Made by a program: the position numbers and the translations under genes
Shown here: positions 1-12,169 of the stretch, in pieces
Layout of the letters: each line of letters begins with the position of its first letter
Position numbering within the stretch: the stretch's first letter is position 1
Source of the DNA: Daphnia pulex
Lineage: Eukaryota; Arthropoda; Branchiopoda; Diplostraca; Daphniidae
Assembly: GCF_021134715.1 (NCBI RefSeq)
Contig: NC_060028.1
Location: 9,213,482-9,277,481, forward strand
Direction: 5' to 3'
DNA: 64,000 nt
Notes under the pieces: generated by a model
The model's database searches: none
The model's input: the letters and a program-made list of their open reading frames with translations, nothing else
Told to the model about the DNA's origin: nothing

Positions 1-107
1 AGAAATTGTCGCCCGTACCACATAAACCGGTAAACGAAAGAAATAAGCGGATACCGGAATAACTCTAAATTATATAGTTATACAACAATTTGTGTAGATA
101 AACTTAC
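1..107 (-). other. PRODH intron 2 (partial)
   Basis: Sequence downstream of the donor at 107-106 on the minus strand. It is AT-rich with no open coding segment seen before the window edge, so the acceptor lies outside the window. Confidence 0.7.
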
Positions 108-762
108 GCCATTTCCTTTTCGGCGGCCTCCTCTGCACTGATGTCCTCCTCGGCGGAATAGTCCAAAATAGATTTGACTCCGAAGGAACGCATCCGTTGA
201 ATAGTGGGCATGATATCGGTTTGATTCTCGCCAGCGACGAATTGGCCGTAGAATGTGGCTTTCATCAGTGATTTGAAAAGTCGTTTGCCAAGCAACTTTT
301 TGCCTATTTTCATTAGCTACAGTAATTCAAAATAAGACAGAATGATATTAACTTCAACGATGAACCAGACGAAAATAGAAACGACTAAACTGCGAATATA
401 TAATTGACAATTACCTTCATGTTATTTTCGACCAAATAGTTGGAGGAGCAGAGGGTAAACACCAAGTAGGCTCGAAGGACCTGTAAAGTAGTTTTACTGC
501 GGAAAGCCGCTTCGGCGTTGTCAAAGGACAAATCGAGTGGATCTCGTCGTCCTGATGAGCTAACAGATGGAACAGCTGCTGTTTTGCTGTCATTGTTGAT
601 GTCCGATTGTCGTTTGTTAATGCCCATACTTAGGGCTGGTGGTGGACTTGCCAGGCCCCGAGTTCCGATCGGAAGTACTTGTGGCCGACCTGGCAATCGA
701 GTGTTGTGGAGAAATTGAACGCGAGCCCACTGGACACACGACCGGTTCATGGCGGAATACAT
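108..762 (-). CDS. PRODH: Proline dehydrogenase, mitochondrial, N-terminal exons (partial)
   Basis: This is the 5' part of proline dehydrogenase (slgA in flies), the FAD enzyme that oxidises proline to pyrroline-5-carboxylate at the inner mitochondrial membrane. Coding exon 1 is 762..415 (116 aa, phase 0, donor GTAATT) and exon 2 is 316..108 (acceptor CTGTAG, donor GTAAG); the remaining exons lie left of the window. Recognised family blocks, in order, are DPLDLSFDNAEAAFRSKTT, LLGKRLFKSLMKATFYGQFV, and AGEN followed by ILDYSAEEDISAEEA. The first about 40 residues are rich in Arg, Gln and Ser with no acids, as in a mitochondrial targeting peptide. The first ATG is at 762; a second in-frame ATG at 747 is also possible. 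The FAD-binding barrel is not in the window. The family call is confident; start choice is less so. Confidence 0.93.
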
Positions 763-876
763 CACAAATATGACAAATGTTTGGAAAGGAAAATAATAAG
801 GAAATGGCTTCTACTTCAAGTAGTGATTTTGGGTTTGACCACACTCTACAAAACACCACATTAAACTGCGCTCGGA

Positions 877-904
877 TCTGACTTCGACAGCCGAAATATA
901 TATA
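877..904 (-). promoter_or_regulatory. Candidate TATA/initiator promoter of PRODH
   Basis: On the minus strand a TATATATA run starts at 904, and an arthropod-type initiator (TCAG) has its A at 880, about 24 bases downstream. This lies about 120 bases upstream of the PRODH start codon. The spacing is slightly short of the usual 30, and only the sequence supports the call. Confidence 0.4.
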
Positions 905-1180
905 CCTAGCTGTACAGTGTACACTCTCCGGCATATGCACACGACGTGATGTGTCTAAGGCTACGACATCAGCGTCACTTCATGGCCGTCAACACACGGC
1001 TTACGTAATAATTATGGCCCTTCACTGTTGACAAATCTCAAAGTAAAAGATATTCCGTGAAAGCTGATATATTCCCCTTCTCATTGAATCTATTCCCATT
1101 ATCGAAAGAATCTATTTTGCTTATAAAAAGATGATTTGACTATTGTTCGAGTTCTAATAACTTTCCCTAGATGGCGGGAG

Positions 1181-1430
1181 TATGGCGCACCGAATCCATC
1201 ACAAAAAAAAAGAAAAGAAAAAAAAAGAAAAAAAACGCCACCACCATCTAGCGGTCAAATTTGGAAACTACCCCTAAAAATTTTTTTTTCTCACAAGAAC
1301 ACTACTCACAATTCACTGTGCTGGTATTTCTCATTTCCTTGGCGTTTCACTACAAAATCCTTATATAAATGAAGTGAAATGGTTTTTTTTTTATTTTATT
1401 TTTTTTTTGTGATGGATTCGGCGCGCCATA
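1181..1430. mobile_element. Short hairpin MITE, possibly Tc1/mariner-type
   Basis: A 31 bp terminal inverted repeat at 1181-1211 returns at 1400-1430 with one mismatch, outer sequence TATGGCGCACCGAATCCATC. Both arms continue inward into A-rich/T-rich runs. The 250 bp unit has no coding capacity. Ending in TA on both sides would fit insertion at a TA dinucleotide, but TA could equally be part of the repeat. Classification is inference; the inverted repeat is directly visible. Confidence 0.6.
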
Positions 1431-4400
1431 GTTCTTTGTCTTCTGTCGTTGTTTTCAGACACCTAGTAGAGGAATTTTGTACTGCTTTATTAAATCATGC
1501 TGTGATCTTTTGTCGTCTGCGTTCCTCGTGGCTAGCTTTCACCTCACGTTTCACTGTTTTGTCGGCGGTGTATTGCTCTGTTAATGGTCGAAATATAGAA
1601 AAGTGAGATTGCTTTGATTTTCTTATGACTGTTAGTGAAATATTTTTTATTTAGAATATTTAAAATAGAGAAGAAACAAAAAAGCTGTCATAGTACAGAG
1701 TGCATCAACAATTTTTGAGTAATAACAGCAAGTTGAACATGGCAACTCAAATTGAATGTTGTTTCATTACCTTTCTGTAAAGCTAAATTTATCTTTTTTG
1801 TAGGTTTGTATGTCATTTACTCATTTCTCAAACTGAAAGACATCAACAGGCAATGAGACAGCAGTGAAGCTGCTACATAAATAAGTAGGAAAAGATGCGC
1901 ACAAACATTGGTATGGTAGTTCAGTTTACACACCGAAACTTTTGACACAAACCTTTTCATTCTCAATTTTAGACAAGAATACAAAATTGGCTCGGAATAT
2001 TTATTAGACCATAATTCCAATTTACTGTTTTTTAGAGCTGGTACCCTTTCAACAACGGACCCAATGACTAACTGAGCTTTGAGACCAAGTCTTTTATGAA
2101 ATAAAAAACTACTTCAGCGCAATTACCAGTTGTCAAGCTGAGTTAAAATCAGAAAGGACAACTTGAAATATTCCATATCATCAAGGCGTTGATACCAGTA
2201 GTTGAGGTAAACCAACAAGAAGATAAACCAGCCATCATGCACATTCAAAATTTCCTTAAAACCCAAGTATTGTTTCCAAATCATAAATTAGATGGAGAAT
2301 CACTGCTTTTGCAATTACAGTAGAGAAATAATAGAAATAAAAGGTGGACGATGCTAAATTTCGTCGATTGACCGCCCATATTCAAATCGTGCATCAATCT
2401 GACATTCTGATGCCCTTGAGTGAAGCGGCGACAGGGATCAGCATCAGCGGCCCTATCTTAAAAGTTATCTCCAAATCAACAGCAGCTGCCGAGTGGTCCT
2501 TGGATCGCGAAATTACTTGCCAGTTTAGTGTCGCCTATACGCCAATTATTTCTTTGGTCGACTGCGTTGCATCGGAGTCTCAACATCACCGCGATTAGTT
2601 GCCAGAAGGAACACAGATATCCTACAGGGTAAAATTTCAATCGGACTATTTGTGGTTTAAATTTATTTAACATTGTTGTGTTTTACAGGAGATTGAGTCT
2701 TTAGTAGATTGGTCTTAGTTCGCCCCCAGTTAATCTAGCTGAACAAATTGAGTCGCAGCAGGAAACTTCTTGTGATTTTTCCATGGAAATAGGTGAATTC
2801 AAATACTACCTATCGGAACTTATTCTCTTTTTAATTTTTATTCTCTCATTCAATTTTGCTGCTTATTTCGAAACGGACAGATATGGAATTCGATTACATG
2901 TTGCAGAGTTTAGATCGTGGACCGAATCATTCATTTGGCTGAAGAAGATGTCGGTTCTCTCGGATGACTCGGCGTAATATCTCACACACCTTGTCCAGGA
3001 GCAACTCACTCCCACCATTTGGGGGTCCAAAATTCCGCTGAATTCATGTAGAAGGATCGGTAATCCAAGGCCGGAAAGATACGTAATCGAAAGGACCAAA
3101 ATGTCATTCTGTCTTCTCTAAATTCAGATACGAACGTTGTTCACCCTTTCATTCGTGGCGCCATTTGTGAATACCAATTATGTATAGGAAGAGATGGATA
3201 CTTTGCACGAAAATTCATGGTATGAAGAATTTTAACTTGTTTTCATTTTCTTAAAAATCTTAAGTATACTGTTATATCGCGATAGGCGGAAAATCCGACC
3301 AGTAGTATGCCGGATGAGTCAAATAAGAGATCTTCACTTGACTTACGGTTCAGGGTTCATCATTTGGGCTCGTCAAGTTGCGAGGCAGCAACGTGCCTAC
3401 AACATACCTAAATGAAGGGAATTGAACATGTCGAAAGTAATACATAGCAGTACATTAGAGTCTCGTTTTTTAATGAAATTTTTATATTTTACCATGTAGT
3501 TAGGGCTAGGAGAACCCTGTCAAAATTGTCGAAGATAAAAAACAGGAGGTTAGCTGATGCTGGACGTTACCCAAACAAGGATGGTCTAGCAGTCACGTCC
3601 TGTCCTCTTTTCCATGACTCTCTAAGAAGAACATCCCAGTGAATCGACATGGTTCAGTTACATGTCAACCGGATCTTTCACAGGACTTTTTGAGCCGCAA
3701 CGTTGGTGGACGATAACCCTGGGACAGGTCAAGCTGAATTAGCCACATAGGGCAAACCTCCAAGAGAAAACATCAAACAAAGAGAAAACAAATCATATTG
3801 TTGGAAAATGTCTAGTGACCGTATTCTAGGTAATTGTATTTGTGTAAATTTTCAAGCTAATAAAAAACTGTCTTTATATTTTGTGATAAGGAATAAGCCG
3901 GGTGTATTATCTACGCTATCTCAAAATAACCTAACAAGGTGATGATGATGATTGAATGATTGACATGATTTTGGAATTAGATCCCCCCCCCCTCCGCATG
4001 CACGAAGCAAAATTTGAAATTAGCACTACCACTTACTTAAATGAGTTAACTTGCATAGTTGTGAGATGATGTTGTCAAGCCACCGTCTTCACAAGGATTA
4101 AAGGGGAAGAGAGACAAAATAACTGTCAAGGCTGTTCGCTACCAAACGATGGTGAGTTCAAATTGGGTCAATAAAGGATACTCCTCCCTTATTCAATTTG
4201 CTCTTTTTTCATCTGACCTCGAATACTTAAAAATACCTCCAGCGTTGTTGCTGTGGGGATTCGACGTGCCGGTGGGCATTCTAGGGGCCCAAAAATGCTC
4301 AGTAGTCCACGTATTCGCACGGGGTGCACTTGTCTCTAGTTTGCTGCAGTAGTTTTGCATCTTCACGCCTTTGCACTTGGATTAATTTCGTTTTATGCAT

Positions 4401-4570
4401 TGCCTGCACAATTTGTCGTGGTTTCTCTGTAGTGTTTTGTGTCGTTGATGGTCGTAGATTTCGTTTTACAATCTCATCACTATATCAGCACAATTGCATC
4501 TGCACTGTAATAGTCTTGTAGTGTTCGTAGATTGATTCACCTTCTTTGTTGTCCTCACCAGTAGCTACTT
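1431..4570. other. Intergenic, no recognisable gene
   Basis: Only short open frames occur, all below 90 codons and without a family match I recognise. The stretch near 2344-2598 is open for 84 codons and moderately GC-balanced, so it might be a remnant of an old exon or element. I could not tie it to splice sites or to a known protein. Confidence 0.5.
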
Positions 4571-4574
4571 AATT

Positions 4575-4695
4575 ACAGTAAGCCAATCTAGATAAGGTTA
4601 AAGTTAAGCATAAGTTAAGGATATTGTAGGTTAAGCCGTTAAGCTAAGCTAAGACTATTGTAGGTTAAGCTAAGTTAAGGTTTAAGTTCACGATA
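4575..4695. repeat. Degenerate TTAAG/GTTAAGC tract
   Basis: Repeated units such as GGTTAAGC, AAGTTAAGG and AGCTAAGCTAAG fill about 120 bp. The phrase ATTGTAGGTTAAGC occurs twice. It looks like slippage-type local repetition rather than a dispersed element. Confidence 0.6.
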
Positions 4696-4914
4696 GAGTT
4701 AGTTCAATTTACTTTGTTGCCTCTGTGGTGTAGAAAATTCGTCTTTAGCAATCCCCAACCATAACGTGTCAACTAATAACCCTTTTTCTTTTAGGAAATT
4801 GGAATCTAAATTGAATGTTTTAGCTGTATATTTTCTATATTTGCTTAATTGATTGTGGTTTAAAAAAACTATAAAGTTTATCCATCATTTGTCGTTGATG
4901 TAATTAGGATCATG

Positions 4915-5560
4915 GACCGGAGAGGATCGCCGCCGCCACTACAAGATAGGACCCTGGCCCACGGGTCGAAGGTAAATTTAATTTGGTTTTAAATGCCTCA
5001 AACTTCTTTTAATAATGTTTGGGGATTTTCTTTAGACTGGAGAGGATCGCCGCCGCCACCGACGCCGCCGCCACCACCACCACCGGAGCCGCTTCAAGAT
5101 CGCCGCACGCTAGGACCTTCGCCAATGGACGTCAGGTATATTGTTTTATTCTAAGTGTCTAACCATACTTTTTTTTATGTACTCTAGATGGGACCCAGGA
5201 CCAAGGAGGATAGCCGCCGCCACTACAAGATCGTCGCTTCAAGATAGGACCCTGGCCCACGGGTCGAAGGTAAATTTCATTTGATTTTAAATGCCTCAAA
5301 CTTCTTTTATTAATGTTTTTTTATTTTCTTTAGACTGGAGAGGATCGCCGCCGCCGCCGCCACCACCACCGGAGCCGCTTCAAGATCGCCGCACGCTAGG
5401 ACCTTCGCCAATGGATGTCAGGTATATTGTTTTATTCTAAGTGTCTAACCATATTTTTTTTTATGTACTTTAGATGGGACCCAGGACAAAGGAGGATCGC
5501 CGCCGCCACTACAAGATCGTCTCCGCCGCAGCAAAGGACTTCGAAGATCTTTAAATGGTA
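4915..5560 (+). repeat. Tandem array of exon/intron-like modules
   Basis: Two GC-rich segment types alternate with T-rich spacers that look like introns. Type A (from 4915, 5188 and 5474) contains GGAGGATCGCCGCCGCCACT and ends GGGTCGAAG before GTAAAT. Type B (from 5036 and 5334) starts after TTTCTTTAG with ACTGGAGAGGATCG and ends GACGTCAG or GATGTCAG before GTATAT. The spacers are near-identical between copies and keep GT and AG ends, so the repeat unit of about 286-298 bp includes both exon-like parts and both spacers. No single frame stays open through A, B and A: splicing the first frame into the second meets a stop, so a protein product is doubtful. It could be a spliced non-coding transcript, a decayed gene or a minisatellite. 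Confidence 0.65.
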
Positions 5561-5779
5561 CGGTATAATTTTTTCTTGCCTAAGGTTGTGTGAGTGTTTT
5601 ATCGTGTTAAATGTGTGTGTGTGTAAGTATGGATTTGTTGTTTATTCCCTCTCCAATATAACCTTACCTTCACAATTACGGTATATCATTATGGTCTAGA
5701 AACAGTAGTACTCCCGTATCATAATCCTATTTTCCATTCGCATCACTCTTTTGGTTATCCAAGGTAAAAATTTAGTTTT

Positions 5780-5960
5780 GCTGGTCTAGTTTTATTTTAG
5801 CTGTAGTTTTAGTTTAATATATTTAGTTTTAGTTTAGTTTAGTTTTTTAGTGTTCTAGACGGTGGATAAGTGTTTTAGCTAAGTTTAATTTAGTTTTAAT
5901 TTAGCTTTAGTTTAGTTTTAGTTTAGTTTGTTTAGGGTTTTAGTCTGTGGTTTAGTTTTA
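5780..5960. repeat. Degenerate TTTAG low-complexity tract
   Basis: About 180 bp of imperfect TTTAGTTTTAG-like repetition. The unit is TTTAG/TTTTAG, not the arthropod telomeric TTAGG, so it is treated as simple repeat. Confidence 0.55.
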
Positions 5961-8900
5961 TTACAGTAGATAATTGGTAACCATCTAGGTAGTTGTTATT
6001 GTAGTTTGGTTTTAGCTTATCATTATTAATATAAAAGCCGTTATTAAAAGTGGAAATTGGTAAACATCCCACGTTTTCCCTCTTGGGGTAAATTCTGGCA
6101 AGGCTATTCAAGATTCATCGGCGTTTATGTTCGTTGTTTGATTAACCAGCAGAGGGAACATTGAGGCAATATCGACTACTGCGCTTACTTTTTTCGCTGA
6201 GCTGTTAAGTCTTTTTTTTATTATGTTTTTTTGTTTTCTGAAATCTTGAAAGACACATATCTCGAATCTGAATCCTGATTATCATAATATTTCACATATC
6301 TGAAGTATTTTGGTTTCGTAACGTCATACTACTTAAATTGATCGCATGTTCGCAGCATTCGTCATTTCGTCTGCTGTGGTGTGGTTTGGTCTGATCTGGT
6401 CTGTTAGTATGGTTTCTTCCAACAACAATTGGGAAGAGTGAGTGATTCACGCTGAGTTGATAATAGAAGGCAAATAATCATTTAAAAAATAAACATTTGT
6501 GTCTAGGTAATGTAGCAAGAAAGTAAAAAGTGATAAAATTGCAGTTTGAATCTGGTTCAGACATGGACACACGAAGATCCTAAAGTTTAAATTTAACTAG
6601 GTAATAAGGTAATATTTACCAGCCTTCACATTCAAATTGTCCTCAATGCTTACTAAAATTCTTTAATGATCACATGGGATGAAGAAAGAGCTTGTGGAAT
6701 ACAGGCTAAAGATGAAATACAAGATTGGTGTTCCAAACCAATCAGCAGTATATAATGTGATTCAAGAAAATTGATCGTTACATCATCCAAACCAAGTAAT
6801 AAAATTATGATTGAAGTTAAATATTTTTCCCCAGCTGGATTCATGAAATATTTCTGTTTGCAGCCAAAGATTTATTGTTAAACCAGAAAAAGAAGATTTC
6901 ATTCACATTCAGTGACAATAGTTGAAGATGAGTTGTCCCGCCAAGATCAAATTGATACAGAACTTGACACTTGTAACTTCAAGCAACTGTTGAACTTGGG
7001 TAGCCAAGTTTGAAAAGGATTTCAAAGGATTTGAATAAAGAAAATTCAAGACATTTGAGAAAGAGCAGAGCCACGCAAATCCAATGGGTAAATAATGGAC
7101 TAGAGATCTCATTCATTGGCGCCTTCCGCGAGTTATTGGTCTCGCTCTACGACGATATAAGAAAATGCCGCCTATGTAAGGCGTTGATAAAGCTGCAATC
7201 ATCCCCTGATTGCTGAAGAACAAGAGATCCAGGCCTTCTATTTAATGGCATCACGCATCACCCCATTGATGTCACGTAACACGAGTCTAACACAAATTGC
7301 TGGATTAGATTGCCGACTACGTAAACGGACCTCAGGCGAGAGACGATTTCAAAAATGGTTTATCCCGACTGCTAATTCAGATGAATCTGGATTAAGAATT
7401 TGATAACAAAGCTGGACCGTCAAAAGCCTTCCATTAATCCCTGCTGAAAAATGAAACTTTCTTCTGGGCCTACGCTATAGAAGAGTCTGTAAAGAGATGG
7501 ACTGTCCGTACAACGAGAACTCGCCCGAAAAAAAACTGGCCGACTTTGATTAGTCTCTATACGCTCACGTGTCCGCTGAAGAAGTCGAAAGTTTTATCTG
7601 TGATCACGAGATCGGCAGGCAGTGCTACTGGAGAAGATTTTGCACTTGACTTCATCCCCGAATTTGTTTTCATAGAAGACTTGGAATCGGGGAATTCTGT
7701 GGTGGTCCTTGAGCGAAAATCGATAGTTTTGGCAGCCATCGTCTCTTCCGCCCCAATTACAGGAACTCATCCTTGCCGATTTGTTTGGTATGTCATAATG
7801 TCAAATTACGTGCTTGTTTCTCTTATTAAAATTTACATTTTTAGAATTACATGAGAAAAACAGAAGTTTGGCCCAGGCTCGGTCTGCTCTAATTTCTTCC
7901 ACTACACGTTTTCCCTCGTAATACCGAGCAAATTACCTGTTATTATAAGCAAAGTTGTGAAATTGTTCGCATTCATATTCAGACTTCCTAAACTGAAATT
8001 AAAAACAAAACATTATAGTCAGGTTAGTACTGGAAGTATCCTTTGTAGCACTTACTTTTACCATCGAATTTTAACACCACACGTATCTGCGCTATTAATA
8101 CCCATTAAAAAAATGCGGAGGGCTTCTCCCGTTCGTTACTTCCAATTGATTAACCGAAAATATTTTTGTTTTTTATAATTTTTTTTTATCCATCTTTTTA
8201 TATTCATGCAACCCTGCCCACTCCCCCTTAATGTCAGTGAAAATTTTTCAAAATGGTGGATTGCTCGTTAGTTGAATCTGAGGTTCTGAGAGAAAGAGTC
8301 GCCATTTTTAGACCTTTTTATTTTTTTTTTTTAGGTTTTGAATTTTGATGTTGGCTTAATTAGCTGAATTGACACTTGTGAGGCATTTCTTAGAATGTGA
8401 TGGCCGATGGGTTTTAGCTGGTTCGGGTTATGGCGCCTTGGCGGTTCGTGAGCTTGCTATTATTCTTGGTATAATTGATTCGATTAAATTCTATTGCATG
8501 TGCAGTGAAAGTGGCCTGAAAGTGTTTAAATTTCATTTTTTATTTGTAGACAAATTTTGATGTTGAAAGACTTGGAAACCATGCTGTCGATCACGTCGAG
8601 AAGCTGAGTAACAGTCTGCTTTTACAATGGTAAAATTAACAATTAAACTGATTGAAATATATGTGGATCATAACATTTGTAATGTTTGATTGCAGGTACC
8701 TCTTAATAAAAGGAACTTAAGCCATCCAATCTAGGGCTTCCATCAAATCGTGCAGGCTGCATGGAAGTTGCATTTACCTTTGCTGTGAACATCATGAACA
8801 CATACACTATTTAAAGGTGACAATCTTATCCAGTTAAACATTTTACAATTAAAATGTGATTAAGCTTTGCATTCATTGGTTAGTTTTAACATTTTGGGAT

Positions 8901-9870
8901 TTTGTCAAGTCAACAGCTATTTCCTTCAGGGTTGTTTTCTGTTATGGATTATTTAAGGGGAGTTTGTTGTATGCAAGAAAGGCAGATTCTGAAAGAAGTT
9001 TTGTTATTTTGTTCCACTGCCTTTAAAGTTTAAATGAATTTGTATTTAAATCAGTCATATAGTTTCATGTAAATTTATTAATTTAAGTTTCCATGATAGG
9101 TATAAGATAATGTTGCCATATAATATTTGGGTTGAATATTTGAAGTGATATGTAGCATATTATTTAAAAATTTCATACAGCATTTCCAATGAAACTGAAG
9201 ATTAATTTTACTTCGGTTATAGGTTCATGTTTACGTAGCAGTGGTGTTGCTGTCCAATGTGGCGTGTTGTTGCAGCCTATGGTGGTGAAAGATATTTACA
9301 TCAAGTTGCTGTTCCTTGTGCATCCAAGGTGCTGGTTTTGTGCTACAGAAGTGACATCCAATATTGTGTTTAATTGCTATTTGTGTCTTTGCAGTTTACC
9401 TTTATATATTGAGAAGGAACAAAAAAAATAGTAAAACGGGGAGGTTTATGTCAAACAAATAATAAACATGTCCAGCATGGGGGAATGAGGAGGAAGTTGG
9501 GGTGGGGTATTTGGTTATGATTTACTAAAAGAAGTGAGGTATATTTTTAATGAATATGCAGTACTTGGTGATAAAATCTGTTGGTAACCTATACCTTCCT
9601 GTCATCCTATACCTTCCCCACTTACACATCCATTCCTCAAACCCCATAAGCACCAGCATCAAATCCCACATCCACTTACATGCAATCCTAAAACCCCACA
9701 ATCTCCAACATCAAATTCACACAATTGTTGTATATCTATAATCAAATTTATATTGTAATAAATAAAACGCCATTGTATATAACTTGTGTAAACTATATTC
9801 TGGAATTCTGGAACACATACAAAATAAACAATTCATTAAACAGAGCGTCCGGTTCAAGTCAATTTTTTCT
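5961..9870. other. Intergenic, no recognisable gene
   Basis: Open frames are short and unmatched; the longest is 102 codons at 7546-7854. No splice-linked set of frames, RNA gene signature or inverted repeat stood out on reading both strands. Degraded transposon sequence is possible but unproven. Confidence 0.45.
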
Positions 9871-10391
9871 GTGCGAGGCTTTTTAGTAAGCAATCCGCCA
9901 CCCAATTTGACAAAAAGTGATAGTTTGTTTTCACGGAAATTGCGTCAGACGGTAAAAAAATTTCTAGTTCAAAAATCTCATGTAAAAATTAGCATCTAGT
10001 CTACTGGTGCGAATTCCGGTTCATTAAGCTTGATTAATTTAGGTGATGTGTTAAAAGCTATTGTGGGTAGCTAAAAAATTGAACTAATCCACTTTTTCTG
10101 AATATTTTGGTTTTAGATCACTTTGTTGTTTTTGGATTTTCTTGTGATCTCTCTTCAAACTATTCTGAAAAAGCGAATTAGTTCAATTTTTTAGCTACCC
10201 ACAATAGCTTTTAACACATCATCTAAATTAATCAAGCTTAAAGAATCGCAATTTGCACCAGTAGACTAGATGCTAATTTCTACATGAGATTGTTGAACTA
10301 GAAATTTTTCAACCGTCTGACGCAATTTCCGTGAAAAAAAACTATCACTTTTTGTCAAATTGGGTGGCGGATTGCTTGCTAAAACTCGCAC
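9871..10391. mobile_element. Fold-back element, 520 bp, near-complete inverted repeat
   Basis: The left arm (9871 to about 10105) and right arm (about 10160-10391) are inverted copies at roughly 90% identity. Shared phrases include GTGCGAG at the tips, CAATCCGCCACCCAATTTG, and AGCTATTGTGGGTAGC near the loop. The loop is about 55 bp. There is no coding capacity, so it is best described as a palindromic MITE or fold-back element. I found no clear target-site duplication. Confidence 0.75.
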
Positions 10392-11779
10392 ATGCAGTGT
10401 CGGCGTAGATCCAGGGAGATTACCTGGAAATGGAAGAGGAGAGAAGAGTGCGAGGCAAGTTTTTCTGGGGAGCGATTAGTCATACTAGGCTTCCGGGTTA
10501 GACTCATGACCCTCAAATAGTTTTCATCGGATCATGCGCCTTCCAAGTCCCCGTTCGACCAGAGCCCTCCCCTCCTCCTGGTTTCACAGCGGGTGAGTGA
10601 CCACCGGCGGGCGTTGGTTAGTGGTTAGTTAGGGAAACGGGGCCACAGAAAAGAAGGGAGCCCAGAAATGCACTTGTTTTATCTAACAACTACACAATTT
10701 TTCAGTCTTGAATGACAGCATTCTCTTGAATTATAGCATCACCAATGGATGAAGTCCATGATAAGTAGCGAAGGAGTTACCCTGTAGACACAATGAACAT
10801 TTATTAGTTTGAGAATAATTTTCAGCAATATTTGAGCGACAGAAAGCAATACCTCAAATCAAGCTTAAGAAAGTAAAAAGGGAGATTCAAGGGAAGCAGC
10901 CAACAGGTTACCAAACAAGGTAGCGTACCTTGTTGACTCTTTTTCTTCAACATGACTTTTCTTAAAGTCTGTCTTGCAAATTTAGAAACCTATAGTTTCA
11001 AACCTGTAAATAAAAAACAAGAAAATTAAGTCACCTTGTTAATAATTTGTGTCATCAATGTGCTCAACAACTATGAAAATAAACTATCTAAAAGAATAAT
11101 CAAACAGTAATCAGTATACTGCAGTTGAAAATCGTCTCATAACCATAGACGTGAGTGCAGATCAATACTTTGAATACATATTAGACTACAACAAAGAAAG
11201 TTCTGTGACATTACAAGTGAACTTACACTTGAAACCACCAAACAGTTAGCCAAGGTTCTCTAGAAGATGGAATGAGAGATTTGTCCGTGATGGGGTTGGT
11301 GATCTAGCAAGTCCAGTTCTTACAGCAGATAATTATGATGAATCCTAATAAAAGATGAGAAGATTGTATGTTTCAACAATACTGTAATAAAGCTAGTGTT
11401 GGTAGTTACCTGTGTCATTTCGATGGCACATGTTGAACAAAATAGTCAACGGTAGGCTACGTTTCCTCCTGTAAGTTGGTGAGAAACACTAAGGTTATCC
11501 AACATGTACACGGAATAGAACACATCACCGACAAGTTAAAAACGAAATCACTCGAATTAACCTATGTGTTCATTTGTAACTTTCGAAGAAAATAGCTGTA
11601 GCTGAAGATAGATTTAGACAACGAGCCGCCATAAGCCCACATCTGACAACACAATATTCCTTCACGCCATCTATTAGACACGTCCAAAACTGACCGGCTT
11701 CACAATAGTCACAAAAGTAATCAAAAAGACCATTTCTGTTTGCTTAAACTGGCCAAAGAGTCTTTAGAATTGTCCAGAG
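10392..11779. other. Intergenic, nothing recognised
   Basis: No long open frame and no splice-linked coding segments. A second GTGCGAGGCAAG phrase at about 10449 resembles the tip of the adjacent fold-back element and may be a fragment of it. Confidence 0.45.
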
Positions 11780-12169
11780 AACAAAGCTCACTTGCTAGTT
11801 TTATGCAAATTTTCCGGAAGTATACCGGAAGTAAGCAATAGCGCCTCAATCATTGAGCTGCAGACCAAATAAACCAAATATCCGTGATCTACGTGAAATT
11901 TGGGGTCGATTAGATGTAATTTAAACTAAATCCAGATTTTGGCCAAAATCGAGAATTTTCCTGAACTATAGTTCAGGAAAATTTTCAAAACCGGAAGTAC
12001 GAAAACGTACAAAACAAAACATGAACTTTACCACAAATTTGACGAGGATCACGAATATGTGGTTATTTTGTGCGTCGAATGAATATTTACTGAACTACTG
12101 ACTGAAATGAGGAAACCGGAAGTAGAAAAAAAATACACATTATTAAAAATCTAACAAGTGAGCTTTGTT
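11780..12169. mobile_element. Fold-back MITE, 390 bp, with central palindrome
   Basis: Terminal inverted repeats of 19 bp lie at 11780-11798 and 12151-12169 with one mismatch (AACAAAGCTCACTTGCTAG). The arms continue as a divergent inverted repeat, for example CCAAATATCCGTGATC on the left against a reverse-complement match near 12045-12065. The centre is a 36 bp palindrome at 11951-11986 with one mismatched pair. CCGGAAGT recurs in both arms. There is no open frame. Confidence 0.7.

Noticed and set aside
5780-5960. Telomere-like TTTAG repetition
   Set aside because: The unit is TTTAG/TTTTAG and irregular, not the arthropod TTAGG repeat; treated as simple low-complexity DNA.
9840-9870. tRNA-like B box (GGTTCAAGTC) followed by a T run
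   Set aside because: No matching A box or cloverleaf upstream at the right distance; the B box consensus is also imperfect.
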